A stretch of 35,775 nt of DNA from a virus, in the IMG/VR virus record IMGVR_UViG_3300017763_000066, positions 1-35,775 of that record; one strand, written 5' to 3'. A program made the position numbers and the translations under genes. The notes below the pieces were generated by a model. That model saw only the letters and a program-made list of their open reading frames with translations, was not told the DNA's origin and made no database searches. This document shows positions 31,647 to 35,775 of the stretch, piece after piece (position 1 is the first letter of the stretch; the number at the start of each line of letters is the position of its first letter).

Positions 31647-31653
31647 TTAATTG

Positions 31654-33315
31654 TTATGGTCTATCTCTACCTTCATACAGGTTAGTCCAGTTGTCTGTAT
31701 TACCTTTCTTACCCATAGCTGCTTCCATGAATCTGTCTAACTCTTCTTCTAACAGTTCGTTCTTATGGTCTTGTACAGCCATGTCTATGTCTCTATCCAT
31801 AGTTTCAATCCAGTAAGCTACAGCTATACTTAAAGCATCTAACCTATCGTCATGTATAAGTGCACCTCTGTCACGTGTAAGTCTGGTAAGTTGATAGAAA
31901 AGTTTATACTTTAGTTCTGTCTCAGAGTTGTAGTCATCAAGTATTACCCTCTCATCTACTACAAGCCTGTGTTGATTGAGCATAGGTTCTAATGTATCAA
32001 TGATACGTTTCTCTTTTTGAACATTGTGTCTAACTTCTTCTATACTTACAGGATGCTTCTTAGCTAAAACAGGCTTTAATAATTGCGTAAACATTCCGTC
32101 TCCGAAGTTGCTTTCTACAATTATTTTGTTGACGTTCTGCGACTTGGCTACGTGAGTCAAGACTGCCAGAGAATCCTCTTGATAACCATTCTTCGTCCCA
32201 CCACAGGCTGTCAGATATAGTTGACCTTTCATCATCTTGACTACTGCGTAAGCTGTTTCGTCCTTTCCTCGTCCTGCAGGGTCTATGCTCATCACACTTC
32301 CGTCCCAGACAGCAGTCTCTGGGGATATCGTCATAGGATTGCACCAATAGTCTCCTTTTAATCCAATGTTAGGTAAATGCTTACATCCATCTAGTTGTTC
32401 TTTGCCTGATGCCCATTGTAGTTTTACTGGGGCTTCAGACCATGTAGAACAGCCAGACATAACCATAAGGTCATTTAGCTTTAGAGGATACTTATTGGCA
32501 TCAGAGAGGCTTACATCAAGCATAAACTGTAATGCAAATCCTGACTTACCATAAGATGCTTCTCGTTCTAGTAGGTCATCATCATCAAATCTTAATGGGT
32601 CTGTAGGTTTTCCTTCGTGTCCTTCTTTATCAGCAATGACAGGTGCTAGTTTTCTACCCATAGCTACCTTTAGTCGGTCATCAGGAAACCTAGAAGTCCA
32701 TATTCTAGTTTTATATCCACGTTCATCTAGTAAGTTATAGATGGACATTTCTGTTTGTGGTGTACCTAAGAACACAATACGTCCTTTAGGTTTTATAATA
32801 GCTTCAAATTCTTTAATAGTTTCTGCTAACTTGTCTCTCATCATTTGTGTCATAGAGTTGTTAGCTGACTCAACGTCATCTGCAATAATTAAATCAGCAC
32901 GACTTCCTGTTAACTGTCCAGTTACCCCTAGAGACTTCACAGACGGTGCGTGAGAGGCTTTAGCAGGTGCGACATCAAATGATATCTTAGACATTCTTTG
33001 TCCATCCTTGGGTCTTAAATGGGCAAGAAGAGGCATCTCATGTATTAACCTTAATGTAAAGGTACTAAAGTCATCTGCTCTAGTCTTTGATGCTGACACC
33101 ACAAGTATATTCATTTGTGGATTTAGAAATAATTGGTGACAAACATAAGCAGATGTAATCCACGACTTTCCTACACCTCGAAATGCTTCTATGACTTCAC
33201 GTCTTTCGTTGGTGTTCTGTAGATAATCTGCTATGTCGTACTGTATTGGTGTTGGGTCTGGTAGGTTTAGATGCTTCCATGCCATATACAGGAAGTTCTT
33301 AAAATCTTTTACCAT
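31654..33315 (-). CDS. terminase large subunit, T7 gp19-like
   Basis: A 553-residue packaging motor and nuclease (T7 gp19 is 586). The ATPase has Walker A AFRGVGKSW (about residues 43-51), the Walker B segment LIIADDVES (about 147-155) and a coupling LGTPQTE motif. The RNase H-like nuclease has SIDPAGRGKDETA (about 343-355), VESNFGDG and DDRLDALSIA near the end. I choose the ATG at 33313-33315 (GGAG 9 bases upstream); an in-frame ATT five codons earlier is not a likely start. The ATG overlaps the stop of the upstream basic protein by 7 bases. It cuts concatemers and drives DNA through the portal. Confidence 0.96.
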   Translation of the reverse strand: MVKDFKNFLYMAWKHLNLPDPTPIQYDIADYLQNTNERREVIEAFRGVGKSWITSAYVCHQLFLNPQMNILVVSASKTRADDFSTFTLRLIHEMPLLAHLRPKDGQRMSKISFDVAPAKASHAPSVKSLGVTGQLTGSRADLIIADDVESANNSMTQMMRDKLAETIKEFEAIIKPKGRIVFLGTPQTEMSIYNLLDERGYKTRIWTSRFPDDRLKVAMGRKLAPVIADKEGHEGKPTDPLRFDDDDLLEREASYGKSGFALQFMLDVSLSDANKYPLKLNDLMVMSGCSTWSEAPVKLQWASGKEQLDGCKHLPNIGLKGDYWCNPMTISPETAVWDGSVMSIDPAGRGKDETAYAVVKMMKGQLYLTACGGTKNGYQEDSLAVLTHVAKSQNVNKIIVESNFGDGMFTQLLKPVLAKKHPVSIEEVRHNVQKEKRIIDTLEPMLNQHRLVVDERVILDDYNSETELKYKLFYQLTRLTRDRGALIHDDRLDALSIAVAYWIETMDRDIDMAVQDHKNELLEEELDRFMEAAMGKKGNTDNWTNLYEGRDRP

Positions 33316-33566
33316 GCTTTGCAACTCCAATAACGTGCTGATGTTTTATCTTTGGCTGTAGAGCAGTTGTGTCTAGCACGAAAACTTTTTCTGTTAGAAG
33401 GTTGATTCTTTTTGATGCTCATATTAGGGTCACCAAACATAACCTTCTTAACTTTACCGTTGTTCATTACGTAGACTTTAGATTTCTTTCTACCGTAACC
33501 TGCTTCACCTTTGCCTATCCTAGATGGTTTACCTATGGATACACTTGCTCCTCCATATGTAGCCAT
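33309..33566 (-). CDS. small basic protein upstream of terminase (marine-phage type)
   Basis: An 85-residue strongly basic protein with a conserved-looking end: KKVMFGDPNMSIKKNQPSNRKSFRARHNCSTAKDKTSARYWSCKAW. The FRARHNC..ARYWSCKAW signature recurs in both T4-like and T7-like marine phages. Two cysteines and a histidine could bind zinc. The high charge suggests DNA binding, perhaps in packaging, given the overlap with the large terminase gene. The ribosome site is weak. No function is established as far as I know. Confidence 0.78.
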   Translation of the reverse strand: MATYGGASVSIGKPSRIGKGEAGYGRKKSKVYVMNNGKVKKVMFGDPNMSIKKNQPSNRKSFRARHNCSTAKDKTSARYWSCKAW

Positions 33567-33568
33567 GA

Positions 33569-33703
33569 CTAAGACTTCTTAGCTTTTTTCTTTGGAAACC
33601 CTGCCTTCATGTTTGCGTAGGCTTTTGGTGATACTGTTGATTTTGACTTAGGACGAGATGTCCCTGCCTTTTTTCTCTTGTTCATATTGTCATATAGTGA
33701 CAT
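33569..33703 (-). CDS. 44-residue lysine-rich protein
   Basis: ATG at 33701-33703 has GGAG 5-6 bases upstream; the frame ends 2 bases before the next gene. The peptide MSLYDNMNKRKKAGTSRPKS then KSTVSPKAYANMKAGFPKKK with a KAKKS end is very basic. The same 'AGTSRPK.KSTVSPKAYANMKAGFP' style is common in marine phages next to terminase genes. It overlaps the DUF1289 gene by 22 bases. A DNA-binding or packaging role is inferred from charge and position. Confidence 0.78.
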   Translation of the reverse strand: MSLYDNMNKRKKAGTSRPKSKSTVSPKAYANMKAGFPKKKAKKS

Positions 33704-33873
33704 CTGTTCTCCCACTTCTTTTTTCTAATTTTTGTGTTGGTTAAAATATCTAGTGCTTCTCTATCATCTGCTTGTTGCCATTTAGCAATCTCTGAGGCTG
33801 TCCTAAAACATCCTGTGCAATATCCGAAGTCTGGATTTACGTGACATTTCTGGGTGCATGGACTGTTAATCAT
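33682..33873 (-). CDS. DUF1289 family protein
   Basis: A 63-residue protein with the DUF1289 pattern SPCTQKCHVNPDFGYCTGCFRTASEIAKWQQADDREALDIL: four cysteines (C6, C10, C19, C22) and a following helix with EIxxW. The cysteines probably bind a metal. The family is mostly bacterial and of unknown role. The C-terminus is basic (IRKKKWENRC). Its ATG overlaps the small terminase stop by 4 bases, so it is translated with packaging genes. Confidence 0.85.
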   Translation of the reverse strand: MINSPCTQKCHVNPDFGYCTGCFRTASEIAKWQQADDREALDILTNTKIRKKKWENRCHYMTI

Positions 33874-34088
33874 TGTACTGAATCAAGTTCCTCATCAAAT
33901 GGTAAATCTTTTAGTATCTGCTGCATGACATTATCGTCAGTAGGCAATGCTGTCATGTCATTGTCTTTTAGGAATTGTCTAACTACATTCATTTCACTAG
34001 CCTTAGACTCTGGGTCACGTACTGTTTCCAAAAGTTTATATGCTAGTTCTTCATGTAGTTGTTCCATTAGCTTCTTCATTTTTGACAT
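33870..34088 (-). CDS. terminase small subunit, T7 gp18-like
   Basis: A 72-residue protein (T7 gp18 is 89). The helical pattern MEQLHEELAYKLLETVRDPESKASEMNVVRQFLKDNDMTALPTDDN, ending in LPFDEELD, is typical of small terminase subunits of marine podophages. It recognises phage DNA and hands it to the large subunit. AGGAG lies 8 bases before the ATG. It is separated from the large subunit by three small genes, as often seen in this group. Confidence 0.87.
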   Translation of the reverse strand: MSKMKKLMEQLHEELAYKLLETVRDPESKASEMNVVRQFLKDNDMTALPTDDNVMQQILKDLPFDEELDSVQ

Positions 34089-34213
34089 TTACATGACTCC
34101 TTCTTCTCTTTCATACGGTACACAATGTTTATACCTGTATTAACAAAAACACCTATTACTGTTAGGGTCTGTAGAAACAACCCAATTAAAACTAAATCTA
34201 TTACTGTCTCCAT
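34076..34213 (-). CDS. 45-residue single-TM protein, possible holin/lysis component
   Basis: ATG at 34211-34213 starts directly after the 3-TM holin's stop. The peptide METVIDLVLIGLFLQTLTVI then GVFVNTGINIVYRMKEKKES has one membrane helix (about residues 4-26) followed by a basic, cysteine-containing tail (KEKKESCKCQK). The layout is N-out or N-in with a charged tail, like small lysis proteins. It overlaps the small terminase start by 13 bases. The ribosome site is weak (GGAA, 9 bases upstream). The place matches T7 gp17.5 (holin). Confidence 0.65.
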   Translation of the reverse strand: METVIDLVLIGLFLQTLTVIGVFVNTGINIVYRMKEKKESCKCQK

Positions 34214-34594
34214 TTATTTTTTTCCAAACATCTTTGTTGCACCTTTGATTCCAAATGAAGCCGACACTATGACTCCTAAAGTGTACTGAAACCATACTGG
34301 TGTTTGCTCTAGTGCCATAAATCCTCTTTCGACATACTCAACTGTCCAAGGTAAGAAGCATAGTAGCAAGGGTATGCTAAACAAAATTGTTAAATACTCG
34401 TCTTTCCATGAGTCCTTTGAACCCTTTATGGCTTCTACATCCCAAGCAATTTCACCTGTGATTTGTTTTTCCATTAAGGATGTTTCTGCTTCTATCTTAA
34501 CTAGCTTTTGTTTTGCTTTGGCTTTCTTAGTTTCTACATAACCATCAACAGCACTTCCTGCTAGTCCTAATAGACCTGTTAGTATTTGTATCAT
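34214..34594 (-). CDS. holin, GTA-type 3-TM family
   Basis: A 126-residue membrane protein with a short hydrophobic N-terminus (IQILTGLLGLAGSAVDGYV), a charged middle helix (KKAKAKQKLVKIEAETSLMEKQI), then the family block SWKDEYLTILFSIPLLLCFLPW and VWFQYTLGVIVSASFGIKGATK. These match holins of the 3-TM family found in gene transfer agents and marine phages. It would open the inner membrane at lysis so that the amidase at 22567-23013 reaches peptidoglycan. AAGG lies 9 bases before the ATG. Confidence 0.88.
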   Translation of the reverse strand: MIQILTGLLGLAGSAVDGYVETKKAKAKQKLVKIEAETSLMEKQITGEIAWDVEAIKGSKDSWKDEYLTILFSIPLLLCFLPWTVEYVERGFMALEQTPVWFQYTLGVIVSASFGIKGATKMFGKK

Positions 34595-34797
34595 GTGAAC
34601 TTACCTTTTCTTAATTGAATACATTTGTACATTATAGCTTTCATATCTTTTAGTTCTTGTGCAATATCTTTACGCATCTCATAAACTCTTTCGATACATT
34701 GCTGTTCTGTATCTAGTTTGTACATAGTGTCCTCGAATGTAATACACATCTTTGGGTTTGCTATGGCACAAGCTACAACTAATGCTTTAAACATCAT
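34591..34797 (-). CDS. small cysteine-containing protein with hydrophobic N-terminus
   Basis: A 68-residue protein beginning MMFKALVVACAIANPKMCITFEDTMYKLDTEQQC. The first ~14 residues look like a short signal or lipoprotein-like segment (LVVACA), and cysteines follow at about 18, 34 and 59. The rest is helical and charged. Position next to holin genes suggests an envelope or lysis role, such as an outer-membrane spanin, but the lipobox is not convincing. It overlaps its neighbours by 4 bases on each side. Confidence 0.7.
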   Translation of the reverse strand: MMFKALVVACAIANPKMCITFEDTMYKLDTEQQCIERVYEMRKDIAQELKDMKAIMYKCIQLRKGKFT

Positions 34798-35246
34798 AAT
34801 GTTCCTTGTAAAAATTTAATCCAAGTAATCATTCCTATACCACCTAATATTAAGATAATAGTTACGACAGTTATGGTTAGGTTTCTTTCTTTTATCTTTT
34901 GTTGTATAGCTAATTCTTTTTTGATTCTGGCTCTTTCTGAAGCTATTTCAGACTGTAATCTTTCCCATTGTCCAGGTTTTCCATATAGAAGAAACATAGA
35001 ACGCAATTCGTTTCTCATGTCATCTAGCTGTTCTTTCTTGAAATGTTTTTCTATGGCTGAATCTTCTGCGAAGGAGAACCTACTGTTCTTCTTTTGGGTT
35101 TCTGCGAATTGAAGGTGGGCTTCACCTTGGGCATATTTTCCCACAGCATGAGAAAGTGAACTCAAATCTTTTCCAATTTGTATAGCTTTCATAATTGTAT
35201 TGTGCCCTGCAGTAATTGCAGCGAAAGCAGAAATTGGGTCTATCAT
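34794..35246 (-). CDS. membrane-anchored coiled-coil protein, possible spanin
   Basis: A 150-residue protein starting MIDPISAFAAITAGHNTIMKAIQIGKDLSSLSHAVG, a start common in marine phages. A charged helix (SAIEKHFKKEQLDDMRNELRSMF, YGKPGQWERLQSEIASERARIKKELAIQQK) leads to one C-terminal membrane helix (LTITVVTIILILGGIGMITWI, about residues 123-143). The topology (long helix plus tail anchor) fits an envelope-spanning or lysis role, but its membrane end is C-terminal, unlike a typical inner-membrane spanin. Ribosome site weak. Confidence 0.72.
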   Translation of the reverse strand: MIDPISAFAAITAGHNTIMKAIQIGKDLSSLSHAVGKYAQGEAHLQFAETQKKNSRFSFAEDSAIEKHFKKEQLDDMRNELRSMFLLYGKPGQWERLQSEIASERARIKKELAIQQKIKERNLTITVVTIILILGGIGMITWIKFLQGTL

Positions 35247-35258
35247 TTAGCTAACTTT

Positions 35259-35453
35259 CTATTTCATAATTATACTTATCATAAGGGCAACTACAGTTAT
35301 AGTACTTGCCATTATCATTGCTTCTATTCTCCACATACGTTTATCAAGTGCTACAAGTTTGTCATCTACCATTTTATAACGTAAGGCACACTCCTTCTCG
35401 TGGGCATCAAGTTCTAGTTGTACTTGGAGTTCAGGCTTCAGTTCCATTTTCAT
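35259..35453 (-). CDS. small XhlA-like membrane protein
   Basis: A 64-residue protein with a charged coiled-coil part (LDAHEKECALRYKMVDDKLVALDKRMWRIEAMI) and a C-terminal membrane helix (ASTITVVALMISIIM). This plan resembles XhlA-type proteins that assist holins. It starts one base into the fiber stop codon, with AGG very close, so translation is coupled to the fiber; an ATG two codons later (35447) is possible. It opens the lysis-packaging cluster. Confidence 0.7.
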   Translation of the reverse strand: MKMELKPELQVQLELDAHEKECALRYKMVDDKLVALDKRMWRIEAMIMASTITVVALMISIIMK

Positions 35454-35775
35454 TAACCTTTAATCTCCTGAGCCATTATAAAACTTACACCTCTTTCAGA
35501 TGACGTACTATCAGCATCACTACCAGTACGATTGATTTTAAAAGAGTTAGTACTACTAGAATTAACACCTAGTTTGTAAGTAATAGAAGACGTTGTTAAA
35601 GGCTCATCAAAATATGTTACAGTAGCAAATTCTGGAGTTGAGGTTGTATTAACATTATCTGGTCTACTATGACTACTAGCTGAAATTGCTATTCCTGACC
35701 TTCTATTTCCTATACTTCCAGTTGCTCCTAACTTTGTACTATCTCTATAAAAAAACCACATTGTATCCCAAGGAA
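35453..35775 (-). CDS. tail fiber/spike protein, C-terminal part (enters from window edge)
   Basis: The frame is open from the window edge to the stop at 35453-35455, so the visible ATG at 35761 is internal. The sequence begins PWDTMWFFYRDSTKLGATGS and shows a beta-rich receptor-binding or chaperone-like end (GIAISASSHSRPDNVNTTST, TVTYFDEPLTTSSITYKLGV, SERGVSFIMAQEIKG). The final MAQEIKG type of ending occurs in marine phage fibers. It is probably the C-terminus of the fiber that starts at 522. Confidence 0.75.
   Translation of the reverse strand, partial: PWDTMWFFYRDSTKLGATGSIGNRRSGIAISASSHSRPDNVNTTSTPEFATVTYFDEPLTTSSITYKLGVNSSSTNSFKINRTGSDADSTSSERGVSFIMAQEIKG

Larger units (their letters stand above)
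31172..31653. other. gene-free AT-rich region, probable site of genome ends
   Basis: About 480 bases without a supported gene between the large terminase gene and the early genes. In T7-like phages this junction is where linear genome ends and terminal repeats meet in a concatemer. It holds imperfect repeats GATAA(T/C)CATTAATAA near 31225 and 31304, three AAGGAT motifs (31401-31440), a three-unit 12-base repeat (31523-31558), two copies of TACCTATATA (31571, 31582), two copies of the palindrome ACTATAGT (31595-31614) and a G/C hairpin (31621-31646). A collapsed terminal repeat would not be visible in one copy. Confidence 0.6.

Noticed and set aside
32060-32347. A 95-codon frame inside the large terminase gene on the same strand
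   Set aside because: It lies wholly within the terminase coding sequence in another frame, and the terminase motifs read cleanly through it.

Overview
This window is almost an entire genome of a temperate T7-like podovirus (Autographiviridae type). The gene set most resembles marine podophages of SAR11-type alphaproteobacteria (the HTVC019P/HTVC011P style of pelagiphage). Grounds for this: a single-subunit phage RNA polymerase, T7-order replication and virion genes, a B12-type ribonucleotide reductase, a tyrosine integrase beside a tRNA-Leu 3' fragment, AT-rich DNA, and several small proteins typical of marine phages. The host assignment is inference. Every gene I accept is on the minus strand, so the map reads from high to low coordinates.

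Layout in transcription order. 35775-31654: C-terminal part of a tail fiber, small membrane/lysis proteins including a 3-TM holin, small terminase subunit, DUF1289 protein, small basic proteins, large terminase subunit. 31653-31141: AT-rich, gene-free region with short repeats and hairpins, probably where the physical genome ends lie. 31140-29947: small unknown genes ending in a strong intrinsic terminator; part of this is bracketed by a perfect 23-bp inverted repeat. 29850-29700: candidate early promoter with three direct repeats upstream and a 14-bp palindrome downstream. 29692-27782: nine small early genes. 27746-26715: integrase. 26667-26616: attP core equal to the 3' half of a tRNA-Leu(UAA). 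26491-24086: RNA polymerase. 24039-15666: SSB, endonuclease I, amidase, primase-helicase, MazG-like NTPase, DNA polymerase, predicted PD-(D/E)XK nuclease, 5'-3' exonuclease, DUF3310 protein, ribonucleotide reductase. 15641-1: portal, scaffold, capsid, tail tube A and B, internal core proteins gp13- to gp16-like, tail fiber, an accessory protein, and the N-terminal part of a second fiber that runs off base 1.

The two window ends both lie in fiber coding sequence on the same strand (N-terminus at 1-522, C-terminus at 35453-35775). Virion genes leaving at base 1 continue logically into lysis and packaging genes entering at 35775, as in T7 gene order. The contig is therefore best read as a circularly represented genome opened inside the second fiber gene, with a few bases or more missing.

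How it works together. Host polymerase would transcribe the early genes, integrase and phage RNA polymerase, and the phage polymerase would then drive replication and virion genes. The reductase, MazG-like and DUF3310 proteins, nucleases and exonuclease supply and recycle nucleotides. The attP site lies between integrase and RNA polymerase, so integration would physically separate the polymerase gene from the early promoter region. I see no classical CI-like repressor.
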